The translations under genes were made by a program, and so were the position numbers. Positions 1 through 8,675 of a DNA stretch of 64,000 bases are shown one piece after another (position 1 is the first letter of the stretch; every line of letters begins with the position of its first letter). The stretch covers positions 310,001 through 374,000 of the forward strand of contig CAVSME010000008.1 of assembly GCA_963728985.1 (NCBI GenBank). The letters run 5' to 3'. The DNA comes from DASXAI01 sp963728985. Its GTDB lineage: Bacteria; Actinomycetota; Acidimicrobiia; Acidimicrobiales; Ilumatobacteraceae. The notes beneath the pieces were generated by a model that saw only the letters and a list, made by a program, of their open reading frames with translations, had not been told where the DNA came from and did not search any database.

Positions 1-244
1 AGTCGCCGGTGTGCAGCCAGCCGCTGACCGCCGAGACGCCCCGCTCGTCGAGCACGAGTCGCACGAGGCCGGCGTCGCCGATGAGGACCGAGTGGAACGC
101 CCGCCACGCGCGGGGCGGCACGAACGTGACCGGCGTGCCCCGCTCGACCCGGCAGTACTGCCGGCGGCGCACGTCCACCAGCCACGAGCCGGCGCACGTC
201 TCGATGCGCACAAGGCCGCGCTGAGCGGAGACCGCGGTGGTCAT
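1..244 (-). CDS. Hypothetical protein, 3' end beyond the window
   Basis: The frame opens with ATG at 244 and runs without a stop off the left edge, giving at least 81 residues (begins MTTAVSAQRGLVRIET). It is rich in Val, Arg and Trp, has no predicted membrane segment in the visible part, and I recognise no family. Its start overlaps the stop of the preceding minus-strand gene by four bases (ATGA), so the two are probably translationally coupled and functionally linked. The visible residues look like a small beta-rich domain, but this is only an impression. Confidence 0.55.
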   Translation of the reverse strand, partial: MTTAVSAQRGLVRIETCAGSWLVDVRRRQYCRVERGTPVTFVPPRAWRAFHSVLIGDAGLVRLVLDERGVSAVSGWLHTGD

Positions 245-498
245 CCGACGCCGGTCAGGAGATCGTCGACGGGGATGCCGGCGCCGGCCAGCGCGAGGCG
301 GGCGTCGGCGGTGAGGCCGGTCACCCGGTCGAGGCGGATCTCCAGGAGGGCGCCGTGACGGTCGTGGCGCAGTGACTCCATGGCCGCCAGCATCGTGCGG
401 GCGCCGTTCAGGTCGATCAGCCCGACCGGCTCGAGCGTGATGGCTTCGCCGGCGCCACTGACCTCGAGGACGAATGGATCGGTCACAGTGGCCGTCAT
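241..498 (-). CDS. Small STAS-like hypothetical protein
   Basis: This 85-residue protein has the alternating beta/alpha pattern of a short STAS (SpoIIAA-like) domain: a first strand with FVLEVSGAGEAITLEPVG, a helix around LNGARTMLAAMESL, and a strand LLEIRLDRVTGL. It lacks the DSxG phosphorylation motif of true anti-sigma antagonists, so the STAS link is a weak fold-level guess. It sits downstream of era and overlaps the next gene by four bases. It could equally be an unrelated small actinobacterial protein. Confidence 0.45.
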   Translation of the reverse strand: MTATVTDPFVLEVSGAGEAITLEPVGLIDLNGARTMLAAMESLRHDRHGALLEIRLDRVTGLTADARLALAGAGIPVDDLLTGVG

Positions 499-593
499 GG
501 TGCCCAGGAGGTGCGCGCTTCAGCCATCCGTTCTGTGACGATTCGGCGTCGCCGCCGCGTCTTTCGCGGCGCCTGCGGCGCCGACTCGCTGCG

Positions 594-643
594 CTCGAAC
601 AATCCCGCGGCCCGCTGCCCCTGGCGCCGCACTGCGGCGCCAC
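594..643. repeat. Intergenic palindromic repeat, family A copy 1
   Basis: A 50-base unit that recurs at 59118-59167 with only three differences. Its core, 622-642, is a perfect inverted repeat: arms TGGCGCCGCA and TGCGGCGCCA around one central C. The 19-base centre of the same palindrome is also present at 22026-22044. The copy lies in the 207-base gap downstream of era. A second small inverted repeat (GGCGCC-TGC-GGCGCC) lies just to its left, near 569-583. A terminator or REP-like role is inferred from position. Confidence 0.7.
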
Positions 644-705
644 TCACCCACCCCGAACTCGTGCGCGATGTGCCACGCATATCGGGTCCAGGCGCGTCAG
701 TTCGA

Positions 706-1545
706 TCAGTACAAGCGGTCGATGCGGTCGGGCTTGTGCTGCCAGTTCTTGTCGACGGTGACGAACAACTCGAGGTGGGCGCCGGGCGGGAGCTGCTGGC
801 GGACCCGGATGCCGGCCTGCTTCAGCACCGCCCCGCCCTTGCCGATGACCATGCCCTTCTGGCTGTCCCGCTCGACCAGGATCTCGACGCGGATGCGGGG
901 CCACTCCCACTCGGTCACCTGGGTGGCGATCGAGTACGGCAGCTCGTCGTGGGTGACGGCCAGCAGCTGCTCGCGCACCAGCTCGGCGACGCGGGTGGCG
1001 TCGGGCACGTCGGCCACCACATCGGCCGGGTAGTACGCCGGGCCCTCCGGCATGCGCTCGACCAGGTGGTCGACCAGGGCGTCCACGCCGTCGCCGGTGC
1101 GGGCCGAGATGGGGAACCACGCCTCGGCGGGCAGGGAGCCGGAGGCCGCCAGCTGGGCCGCCACGGCGGCACGCGCCGCCCGGTCCACCTTGTTCACCAC
1201 GACGACGAAACCGGGCGGCAACCTGTCGGCCACCCACTGGTCACCTCGGCCGAACGGCTGGGTGGCGTCGAGCAGCAGACAGGCGACGTCCACGTCGGCG
1301 AGGGCGTCGCGCGCCGACGCGTTCAGCCGCTCGCCCAGCGCCGTGACGGGCTTGTGCACCCCGGGCGTGTCCACGAACACGATCTGAGCGTCGGGGCGGT
1401 GGAGGATGCCGCGTACCGCGGTGCGCGTCGTCTGCGGCTTGTCCGACACGATGCTGACCTTCTGCCCGCAGATGGCGTTGAGGAGGGTGGACTTGCCCAC
1501 GTTGGGCCGGCCCGCCAGCGTCACGAAGCCGGAGCGGAAGCTCAC
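706..1545 (-). CDS. era: GTPase Era
   Basis: Era is the ribosome-associated GTPase that binds the 3' end of 16S rRNA and helps mature the 30S subunit. The 279-residue length is close to the usual ~300. The G domain shows GRPNVGKST at residues 12-20, DTPG at 59-62 and NKVD at 118-121. The C-terminal KH RNA-binding domain has the GMVIGKGG loop starting at about residue 231. The start overlaps the corC-like gene upstream by four bases, and the order phoH-ybeY-corC-era is a familiar actinobacterial RNA/ribosome block. Confidence 0.97.
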   Translation of the reverse strand: MSFRSGFVTLAGRPNVGKSTLLNAICGQKVSIVSDKPQTTRTAVRGILHRPDAQIVFVDTPGVHKPVTALGERLNASARDALADVDVACLLLDATQPFGRGDQWVADRLPPGFVVVVNKVDRAARAAVAAQLAASGSLPAEAWFPISARTGDGVDALVDHLVERMPEGPAYYPADVVADVPDATRVAELVREQLLAVTHDELPYSIATQVTEWEWPRIRVEILVERDSQKGMVIGKGGAVLKQAGIRVRQQLPPGAHLELFVTVDKNWQHKPDRIDRLY

Positions 1546-2847
1546 ACGTCCTCGGCGGCGGCGTCCTCGGCGGCCCAGCCCGGTGGCCGCGTCACCCTCA
1601 CCCTGGCGATGCGGTGACCCTCCATCTTCTCGACGGCGAAGCCGTAGCCGTTGTGGTCGACGTTCTCGCCCTCCTCGGGAACGTGACCGAGGGTGCCGAG
1701 CACGAACCCGCCGACGGTGTCCCAGTCGGCGTCGGGTAGCTCGAGGTTCAACAGCTCGTTCAGCTCGTCGATCGACAGGCCGCCGTCGACGCGCAGCTCA
1801 CCGTCGGCCAGCCGCTCCACCTCGCTGTCCTCGACGTCGTACTCGTCGAAGATCTCCCCCACCAGCTCCTCGATGCAGTCCTCCAGGGTGACCAGGCCGG
1901 CGATGCCGCCGTACTCGTCGACCAGGACCGCCATGTGGAACTTGCCCGCCTGCATCTCCCGCATGAGCCGGGCGATCGGCTTGGTCTCGGGCACGAAGTG
2001 GGCGGGGCGGACGAGGTCGCGCACCGGGAGGTCGCCGCGGCCCTCGCGCTCCACCCGCATGAGGTCCTTCGTGTAGGCGATGCCGAGCACCTCGTCGAGG
2101 TTCTCCCCGGTCACCGGGAACCGCGAGTACCCGTGCTCGATGGCGGAGTCGAGCGCGGAGCTCACGCTGTCCGTCGCGCTCGAGGGTCACCATGTCGGGG
2201 CGGGGCACCATGATCTCGCGAGCGAGGGTGTCGCCGAATTCGATGATCGACTCGATGAGCTCGCGCTCCTCGTGCTCGATCACCTCGTCCTCGGCCGCCG
2301 CTTCCACGATGCCGAGGAGCTCCTTCTCCGACACGAACGGCCCTTGCTTCAGGCCCCGCCCGGGCAACAGCACGTTGGCCAGGCCGATCAACCCACGCGA
2401 GATGATGCGCAGCGGCGGGAACGAGACGAGCATGAGCGTGGTGCGGGCCGTCATGATGGCGGCCCGCTCGGAGTGCAGGACCGCCCACGTCTTGGGCAAC
2501 GCCTCGGACAGCACGAAGAACACGATCACGTTCAGCACGAAGCCGACCAGCACACCGATGGGTCCGAACAGCGAGTCGGCGAGGATCGTGGTGAGGAACG
2601 CCTGTCCGGTCTGGAGGATGGTGATCATCACCAGGAGCGGGTTGATGAACCGCTCCGGATGCTCCACCAGTGACACCAACGCCGCCGTCGCCTTCGACGG
2701 CCGCTCCTCGGCGATGGTGATCGCCTTCACCTTGGAGATGCGGTTGAGCGACGTCTCCGCCACCGCCAGGTAGCCGAGGCCGAGCATCAGCACGATGATG
2801 GCCAGCAGCATCCAGATGTCGGTGGCGCTGAGGGCAGCGAACATCAC
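1542..2847 (-). CDS. CorC/HlyC-type transporter-like membrane protein (CNNM + CBS), interrupted by a frameshift
   Basis: Membrane protein of the hemolysin/CorC family, linked in other bacteria to Mg2+/Co2+ homeostasis. The first frame (from ATG 2847) encodes the CNNM/DUF21 domain with several membrane helices and PRPDMVTLERDGQ, the start of the CBS region. The rest of the CBS pair (YSRFPVTGENLDEVLG, VDEYGGIAGLVTLEDCIEELVGEI) and the C-terminal CorC domain are in another frame from about 2165. Removing one base near 2166 restores spacing to that of intact homologues: 16 residues between MVTL and GYSR. The gene is therefore whole but carries one extra base. It overlaps era and ybeY by four bases each. 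Confidence 0.9.
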
Positions 2848-3437
2848 GCCTGTTCCTGGCGGAAGCCCTCGGGCGCGGTTCCGTGCCAGTGCAGCGACTC
2901 CAGCAGGTCGAGCTCGCGCCGGCGCATGAGTGCGGTCTCGTTCGGCTCGGCGTGGTCGTGACCGAGCACGTGGAGGATGCCGTGCACCACCAGGAGGGCG
3001 ACCTCGTCGTCGTAGCTGCCGGCATGGTCGGCGGCCTGGCGCTCGGCCACGGCCGGGCAGATGACGACGTCGCCCAGCAGCAGCGGCTGGTCACTCGGAT
3101 CAGGCGGCGGGCGGTCAGGACCGCTGTGGCCCGACGTGGGTGACGACATGACGTCGACATCAACGGCGTCGATCGGGAAGGCGAGCACGTCCGTCGGTCC
3201 GCTGTGGCCCAGGAACTGCTCGTTGAGGGCGGCGATGTCGTCGGGCTCCACGAACAGGACGCTCAGCTCCACGTTGCCCCGCACGCCTTCGGCGGCGAGC
3301 ACCTCCTCGCCGAGCACGCGCCAGCGAGCGACGTCCACGGCGACGCTGCGCTGCTCGTCGGCGACGAAGACCTCCGGATCGCCGTCACCGCCCACCTTCT
3401 GCCGTCCGCCGAGACGAGGGCGAGACGGTTCAGCCAC
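2844..3437 (-). CDS. ybeY: Endoribonuclease YbeY
   Basis: Zinc-dependent endoribonuclease for 16S rRNA 3'-end maturation and ribosome quality control. The metal site HGILHVLGHDH is intact near the C-terminus, and LNEQFLGHSGPTDVLAFPI is the family's second conserved block. An insertion rich in Ser, Pro, Asp and Gly separates that block from LLLGDVVICP, making the protein longer than usual. The GTG at 3437 overlaps the phoH stop by eight bases and gives 197 residues; an in-frame GTG at 3395 (183 residues) is also possible. The 3' end overlaps the corC-like gene by four bases. Confidence 0.93.
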   Translation of the reverse strand: MAEPSRPRLGGRQKVGGDGDPEVFVADEQRSVAVDVARWRVLGEEVLAAEGVRGNVELSVLFVEPDDIAALNEQFLGHSGPTDVLAFPIDAVDVDVMSSPTSGHSGPDRPPPDPSDQPLLLGDVVICPAVAERQAADHAGSYDDEVALLVVHGILHVLGHDHAEPNETALMRRRELDLLESLHWHGTAPEGFRQEQA

Positions 3438-4390
3438 GCTGGTTCCCGTCGCCTGCTCGCTCGTAGGCGGCGACGATGTCGGCCACGATCCGGTGGCGCA
3501 CGACATCGCTGCCGGACAGGTGCACGAAGGCCAGGCCGTCGATGCCGGCGAGGATGCGCTCCAGTCCGACCAGCCCGCTGCGGCCACCGGGCACGTCGAC
3601 CTGCGTGGTGTCGCCGGTGATCACGGCCTTCGACCCGAACCCGATGCGGGTGAGGAACATCTTGATCTGCTCGGGCGTCGTGTTCTGGGCCTCGTCCAGG
3701 ATGATGAAGCTGGAGTTCAGCGTGCGGCCGCGCATGAAGGCGAGCGGCGCCACTTCCACGGTCTGGCGCTCCAGCAGCTTCTGGGCGCCCTCCGAGATCC
3801 ACCATGTCGTAGAGGGCGTCGTAGAGGGGGCGCAGGTAGGGGTCCACCTTCGCCATGAGATCGCCGGGCAGGAAGCCGAGGCGCTCACCCGCCTCGACGG
3901 CCGGGCGGGTCAGGATGATGCGCTGGACCTCCTTGGCCTGGAGCGCCCGCACGGCCATGGCTACGGCGAGCCAGCTCTTGCCGGTGCCGGCGGGGCCGAG
4001 ACCGAAGGTGATGACGTTCTCGGCGATGGCGTCGACGTAGCGCTTCTGCCCGCTCGTCTTGGGCCGCACCACGCGACCCTTCGCGCCGCGCAGGATGTCG
4101 GCCGACAGCACCTTGCTGGGGCGTTCGGCGGCGCGCACCATGTCGATCGAGCGCGACAGGTCCGCGCTGTCGATGGGTTGGCCTTGCTGGAGGAGCAGCA
4201 CGAGCTCCTCGAACAGGCGACCCACTTCCTCGGCCTCGGGGCCGCCAATCGAGATCTCGTTGCCCCGCACGCGGATGTCGGTGGCCGGGAAGGACCGCTC
4301 GATCTGCTTCAGCAGCTCGTCGCGATGCCCGAGGAGCCCGGTCATGAGGTGGTTGCCAGGGACGATGACGTCGATGTGGGTGTCGCTCAC
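3430..4390 (-). CDS. phoH: PhoH-family ATPase, interrupted by a frameshift
   Basis: PhoH-like P-loop protein, thought to act in RNA metabolism beside YbeY. The first frame (GTG 4390) encodes the N-terminal domain and Walker A GPAGTGKS, then ILTRPAVEAGERLGFLPGD and LRPLYDALYDMVD. The remainder, EGAQKLLERQTVEVAPLAFM, RGRTLNSSFIILDEAQNTT (Walker B) and the end, continues in another frame from about 3795. Dropping one base near 3796 gives DMVD-SEGAQKLLER with the 18-residue spacing to VAPL seen in mycobacterial PhoH. So the gene carries one extra base and is otherwise complete (about 320 residues). Confidence 0.92.
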
Positions 4391-4475
4391 GGGTGGGTGT
4401 TCGAAACCGACGTCGTCGTCTGGGCCTGGCTCGGCATCGCACCCACCAGGCTACCCGCCGCCACGCGGCCGCGGG

Positions 4476-4892
4476 TTACCCGAGTGCCGGCTGGCGCGCG
4501 GGCGCCGGCTCGCGCAGCTCCACGAAGAGCAGCGCGATGAGCACGGCCGCAGCGCCGATCTCCACGACCAAGCTGATCGCCGCCTCCGGGGACGGTTGGA
4601 AGCCCGACTCGGTGAACCCGAAGATCCCCCTGCTGGTGCGGGACAGGCCGAAGCCGACGAGGGTGGCGTTCACCAGGATGAGGCCCGCCACCAGCGACCA
4701 GACGCTGCGCCAGACCACCAGCGCCACCGCCACCACGAGGGCGGCGGCGGCGTTCAGGAGGAACGAGCGCCCGAGGTTGGCGTCAGGGATGTCGCGGTAG
4801 CCGTCGAAGTACAGCTTCAGGTGGATGTACCCACCGATGAGCACGAGCACGGCCGCCAGGACGCGACCCCCGATCACCAGCCTCTGGCTCAC
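4476..4892 (-). CDS. Four-helix integral membrane protein of unknown function
   Basis: A 138-residue protein with about four hydrophobic segments (residues ~7-24, 44-62, 66-84 and 103-122) and short polar loops. No catalytic motif is visible. It lies three bases upstream of the exported ferritin-like gene on the same strand, so it may belong to that exported metal/redox group. The gap of 85 bases on its other side, before phoH, holds nothing I recognise. Confidence 0.6.
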   Translation of the reverse strand: MSQRLVIGGRVLAAVLVLIGGYIHLKLYFDGYRDIPDANLGRSFLLNAAAALVVAVALVVWRSVWSLVAGLILVNATLVGFGLSRTSRGIFGFTESGFQPSPEAAISLVVEIGAAAVLIALLFVELREPAPARQPALG

Positions 4893-4895
4893 GGT

Positions 4896-5756
4896 TCACC
4901 CTACCCCGGTACCAGCCATGACGGCGTTGTCGGTCACCTGGAACGCCCTCGGGACCGGCATGGCCGACGTGTCGCCGAGCGAGTTCAGCACCTGCGCCAG
5001 CACGGCGGCGTGCCGGGCCTCGACACCGCCGACGGCCATGATCGCCGGGTTGAGCTTCGGGTCGGTGAAGGTCCCCACGTACGACTGGTACGACTGGGCC
5101 GCCGCCGTCTCCAGCTCGAACGCCAGGGCGACGACACCCTTTTCGTCCTTCAGGGCGTCCACCATCGGCTTGATGGCGGCCAGCACCGCCGGGTTGGGCA
5201 TGGTGAAGGGCTGGCCACCGGCCGCCTTGGTGGCCGCCTGGAACTGCGCCGAGTGCTCCTTGTGCTGGCTCTGGAACAGCTTGGCAGCGTCGCCGATGGC
5301 GGCCGTCTTGACCAGCCCGGAGTCGACGGCGGTCTGGTAGGCGGCGACTGCCAGCTCCTCGATCGACGAGGCCGTCCGCAAGATGGTGACGTCGCCCCCC
5401 GCACCCGCCGCGGGCACTGTGGTCGCGGCTGCGGCCGCCGCCGTCGTCGCCGTCGTGGTGGCGGCGCCGGTGGTGGCGGCCGACGTCGACGCGGCGCCGC
5501 CCGATGAGCTGTTGTCCGAGCCGCAGGCGGCCATGACGGCGCCGCCCAGCAGCACCACGCCGCCCAGCTTCAGCGCGCTGCGGCGGTCCATGCCGAGCAC
5601 GGCGCGAGCGCGCTCATCGTGCGACATGGCGGTGTCCCCACCGAAGATGCGCGCCAGCGCGTCACGCAGCATGGGCATGGCCCGGCGATGCTCGATGTCG
5701 ATCTCACTGGCCTCGCGGCGCAGCTCGTCGGTGTTGATGTCTGGGGTGTGGGGCAT
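4896..5756 (-). CDS. Exported ferritin-like domain protein, probable Tat lipoprotein
   Basis: The 286-residue protein has a cytoplasmic lead, then a twin-arginine signal (RRSALKLGGVVLLGG) ending in a lipobox-like MAACGS, so it is probably a lipid-anchored exported protein. A low-complexity Ser/Ala/Thr linker (about residues 75-125) precedes an all-helical domain like the ferritin-like domain of PF13668: SSIEELAVAAYQTAV, FQSQHKEHSAQF, FELETAAAQSYQSYVG, VGGVEARHAAVLAQVL. The Glu and His pairs could bind a di-metal centre. I chose ATG 5756 because AGAGGA precedes it at good spacing; a GTG at 5771 overlaps the upstream gene. It forms a likely operon with the next two genes. Confidence 0.8.
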   Translation of the reverse strand: MPHTPDINTDELRREASEIDIEHRRAMPMLRDALARIFGGDTAMSHDERARAVLGMDRRSALKLGGVVLLGGAVMAACGSDNSSSGGAASTSAATTGAATTTATTAAAAAATTVPAAGAGGDVTILRTASSIEELAVAAYQTAVDSGLVKTAAIGDAAKLFQSQHKEHSAQFQAATKAAGGQPFTMPNPAVLAAIKPMVDALKDEKGVVALAFELETAAAQSYQSYVGTFTDPKLNPAIMAVGGVEARHAAVLAQVLNSLGDTSAMPVPRAFQVTDNAVMAGTGVG

Positions 5757-5767
5757 CGATGGTCCTC

Positions 5768-6490
5768 TCACGCGATCGGGAACTGGTCGGGCGTGACTGC
5801 GCCGTCCTGCGTCTGGAACGACGGGAGGAAGGTCTTGTCGGTAGCGGCCTTGCCCAGCACCGTGCCGAGCACGACGGCGTGCTGCGACTCGACCGGCAGG
5901 ATCGACGCCGTGAGTTGCAGCGCCGCCTTCGACGTCAGCGCGCCGAGCGCGAAGAGGTAGGTCGCGGCGGCGGCGTTCTCGAGGCCGTACGCGATCTCGA
6001 GGATGGCCTTCTCGTCGGCGGCGGCCTGGATCTGCGGGGCCACCATGTCGACGAGCTTCTGGTTGGCCTTCTTCGTCGACGCCGAACCGGCGGCCGCGCC
6101 GAACGCGGCACCGTGCTCCTGATGGTGGCCGGCGAACGTGGTGGCCGCCTGCAGCACTGCCGGCGTGGTCACCTTGCCGCTCTTGGCCGCCGCCATGTAC
6201 GCCGCCACGGCCGCCAGCTCGACGGACTCGGCGAACGCAGCCACACCGGCGTCGCCGGTCTGCGCGCCGGCCACGCCGACGAGGCGCCCGACGGGCACCA
6301 GCATGCTGCCGATGGCGATGGCGGCACCGCCGATGCCGACACCGGCCAGGGTGCGCCGCGCACCCATGAGCCGCTTGCCTTCGCCGTGATGGAGCTCGGC
6401 GACGTCGGCCGCCATGGTCTCCATGCCTTCACGATGGGTCTCGTCGACGGCGCGGACGAGACGATCGAGCTCGCGCTCGGTTATCTCCAC
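5768..6490 (-). CDS. Exported ferritin-like domain protein (second copy)
   Basis: A 240-residue paralogue of the neighbouring gene. A charged N-terminus of about 40 residues leads to a twin-arginine signal (RRTLAGVGIGGAAIAIG) with a likely cleavage after VAGA, and no lipobox. The helical domain repeats the same Glu/His pattern: ESVELAAVAAYMAAA, AGHHQEHGAAF, IAYGLENAAAATYLFALG and LPVESQHAVVLGTVLG. The GTG start at 6490 is supported by a strong AGGAGG ribosome-binding site six bases upstream. One member is lipid-anchored and the other apparently soluble, which suggests a division of labour in the exported compartment. Confidence 0.8.
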   Translation of the reverse strand: MEITERELDRLVRAVDETHREGMETMAADVAELHHGEGKRLMGARRTLAGVGIGGAAIAIGSMLVPVGRLVGVAGAQTGDAGVAAFAESVELAAVAAYMAAAKSGKVTTPAVLQAATTFAGHHQEHGAAFGAAAGSASTKKANQKLVDMVAPQIQAAADEKAILEIAYGLENAAAATYLFALGALTSKAALQLTASILPVESQHAVVLGTVLGKAATDKTFLPSFQTQDGAVTPDQFPIA

Positions 6491-6521
6491 GATTCCTCCT
6501 GGGTTGTCGGCCTGGTTTGGC

Positions 6522-6920
6522 TCAGGGCTCGACGACGACCGTCCCGGTCATCGAGTTGTGGATCCCGCACACGTAGGGGTGTGTCCCCGGGGCGGTGAAC
6601 GTCGCTGTGAACGTCTGCCCCTGTTGCAGGTCCTGGCTCACGAAGGAGCCATCCGCGCTCTTCACGGAATGGGCGAACCCGTCGCCGTTGGTCCAGGTGA
6701 TGGCACTCCCCACCTTGACCGTGACCGTCTCGGGAGAGAAGGCGAAGTCCTGGATCGTCACCGGGGTGGCTCCTTGCGGAGCCGCTGTTGCCGGGGCCGC
6801 GGCACCTCCGGTGGCACTGCTGCTGGAGTCGGACGCCACACCCCGTCCCAAAGCGAACGCCGCTGCACCGATGGTGACGACTGCAGCGACGATCACGACG
6901 ATCACGGGACGTCCGGCCAC
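6522..6920 (-). CDS. Plastocyanin/cupredoxin-like type 1 copper protein
   Basis: A 132-residue exported protein with an N-terminal signal/anchor helix (residues ~5-25), a Ser/Ala/Pro/Thr linker and one cupredoxin domain. The four type 1 copper ligands are visible: His84 (GFAHSV) and Cys118, His121 and Met124 in YVCGIHNSMTG. It would carry one electron outside the membrane. It is 31 bases upstream of the ferritin-like pair on the same strand, so the operon combines a copper redox carrier with two probable iron proteins. Confidence 0.9.
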   Translation of the reverse strand: MAGRPVIVVIVAAVVTIGAAAFALGRGVASDSSSSATGGAAAPATAAPQGATPVTIQDFAFSPETVTVKVGSAITWTNGDGFAHSVKSADGSFVSQDLQQGQTFTATFTAPGTHPYVCGIHNSMTGTVVVEP

Positions 6921-6961
6921 GCCTGATCTACGTTACTCAACGCCGTTCGGATCAATCACCG

Positions 6962-7765
6962 TCAGCTGGTGATGTCCTTCGTGGAGAAACTGGCCCATGC
7001 GAGCCCCAGGAACAGCGCGATGTAAACCGCTTGGAGGGCGAAGCCTCGGGCCAGGTTGTGCCACAGGATCGGGTCGCGGAAGAGGTCGACGAACGAGAGC
7101 CAGTAGTGCGTCGGCAGGTACGGACGGATCACCCGGGCGGCGTCGATGAGATCGAGCACCTGTGACGTCACGAACGTGGCCAGCGCGGCCAGGGCGGCGG
7201 CAAGCGGTGAGTCCGTGCGCGTCGACGCGAAGACCGCGATGGACGCCAGCCCCAGCATCGACACCCCCACGTAGGCGATGGTGAGGATCGTGCGCATGAC
7301 GATGTCGGTCGTGCTGAGGGTGGAGCCCGACACCGACGTCACCGGCTCCAGCCCGAACAGGACGGCGCCGGCCACGAAGCCGATGCCGGCCACCACGAGC
7401 ACGGCGAGGAACACGAACACGACGACGGTGACGAGCTTGCTGAACAGCAGCCACGAGCGCGAGACCGGGCGCACAAGGAGGTACCGCAGCGTGCCCGCGT
7501 TGGCCTCACCGGCGATGGTGTCGCCAGCGATGACCGCGGTGGCGACCGGGAGGAAGATGGGAAGGATCAACGCCAGCGCGGCGGCGGGGAACAGCGTGCC
7601 GTTGCTCAGCACGTCGGTCAGCAGCGCCGGCCCCTGCCCGGGTCGGGGCCCGACGCCGGTCGTGCGCAGGAAGATGCCGACGATCACCGGCAATCCGGAA
7701 AGGAGCGCGACCGTGAGCCACGTGCGGGGGCGGGTGAACAGCTTCCCGAGCTCAACGCCGAGCAT
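6962..7765 (-). CDS. ABC-2 type transporter permease
   Basis: A 267-residue integral membrane protein with about six hydrophobic segments. It starts with the amphipathic lead typical of ABC-2 permeases (MLGVELGKLFTRPRTWLTVALL) and contains the conserved region around AGEANAGTLRYLLVRPVSRSW. It overlaps the ATPase gene by 14 bases and is the membrane half of that exporter. The substrate cannot be told from sequence. Confidence 0.88.
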   Translation of the reverse strand: MLGVELGKLFTRPRTWLTVALLSGLPVIVGIFLRTTGVGPRPGQGPALLTDVLSNGTLFPAAALALILPIFLPVATAVIAGDTIAGEANAGTLRYLLVRPVSRSWLLFSKLVTVVVFVFLAVLVVAGIGFVAGAVLFGLEPVTSVSGSTLSTTDIVMRTILTIAYVGVSMLGLASIAVFASTRTDSPLAAALAALATFVTSQVLDLIDAARVIRPYLPTHYWLSFVDLFRDPILWHNLARGFALQAVYIALFLGLAWASFSTKDITS

Positions 7766-8675
7766 CGCCGCTCCCTCCGGTCAAGCCGAGGTACGCGTCC
7801 TCGAGGCTGCGCCGCTCCACCACGAGCTCGCGCACGCGCACGCCGGCATGGACGAGCGCGTGGTTCAGATCCTCGGGCCGGTGGCCGTTGAGGGTGACTC
7901 GCACCCGATCGCCCTCGCGCTGGACGGGACCACCGCGCAGCCCCAGGACGGCCATAGCGGCATCGACGTCGGGCGTGTCGATCACCAGCCGCCCGGTCGG
8001 GGCCAGCAGGTTCTCCACCGTGTCCTGGGCCACCAGCCGGCCTTGCGCCATCATCGCGGCGCGGGTGCAGATGAGCTCCACCTCACCGAGCAGGTGGCTC
8101 GACAGGAAGACGGTGGTGCCGGCGCCGGCCAGTTCGGCGAGGAGGGCGCGGATCTCGCGGATGCCCTGCGGGTCGAGCCCGTTGGTCGGCTCGTCCAGCA
8201 CGAGCAGCTGCGGTTGGCGCATCAGGGCGGCGGCCAGCCCGAGACGCTGGCGCATGCCGAGGGAGTAGGCCCGCACCGGCCGACGGTCCACGTTGGCCAG
8301 ACCCACCCGCTCCAGCGCTTCGCCGATGCGTTGCTTGCGCGTGCCGTGGCGCCCGTTGCGCCCGGCGGCGTCGAACAGCGCCAGGTTCCGCCGGCCCGAC
8401 ATCGTGGGATAGAAGCCGGGGCCCTCGATGAGCGCGCCGACATGCTCCAGCACGGTGTTGGCGGCACCCGGCATCGAGCGCCCGAGGAGCTCGACGCGAC
8501 CCGCGGTCGGGGCCACGAGGCCGAGGAGCATGCGGATCGTGGTGGTCTTGCCCGAGCCGTTCGGGCCGAGGAAGCCGAACACGTCACCGGACTGCACGTC
8601 GAGGTCGACGTCGTCGACGACGGTGAGGCGCCCGAACGCCTTCGTCAGCCCATCGGTGCGCACGACGGCGTTCAT
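7752..8675 (-). CDS. ABC transporter ATP-binding protein
   Basis: A 307-residue ATPase for the adjacent ABC-2 permease. Walker A GPNGSGKT is at residues 37-44, the signature is YSLGMRQRLGLAAALM and Walker B is LLVLDEPTNGLDP, followed by a switch His (LSSHL). The C-terminal ~90 residues resemble the regulatory extension of drug/lipid exporter ATPases. I chose ATG 8675 because the open frame before it has no domain content and this start overlaps the upstream stop as ATGA. Confidence 0.93.
   Translation of the reverse strand: MNAVVRTDGLTKAFGRLTVVDDVDLDVQSGDVFGFLGPNGSGKTTTIRMLLGLVAPTAGRVELLGRSMPGAANTVLEHVGALIEGPGFYPTMSGRRNLALFDAAGRNGRHGTRKQRIGEALERVGLANVDRRPVRAYSLGMRQRLGLAAALMRQPQLLVLDEPTNGLDPQGIREIRALLAELAGAGTTVFLSSHLLGEVELICTRAAMMAQGRLVAQDTVENLLAPTGRLVIDTPDVDAAMAVLGLRGGPVQREGDRVRVTLNGHRPEDLNHALVHAGVRVRELVVERRSLEDAYLGLTGGSGDARR

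Noticed and set aside
511..1617. 368-codon plus-strand frame across the era gene
   Set aside because: Antisense to era with no recognisable motif.
2162..3163. 333-codon minus-strand frame overlapping ybeY and the corC-like gene
   Set aside because: Alternative-frame shadow; the conserved YbeY and CorC residues are in the other frames.
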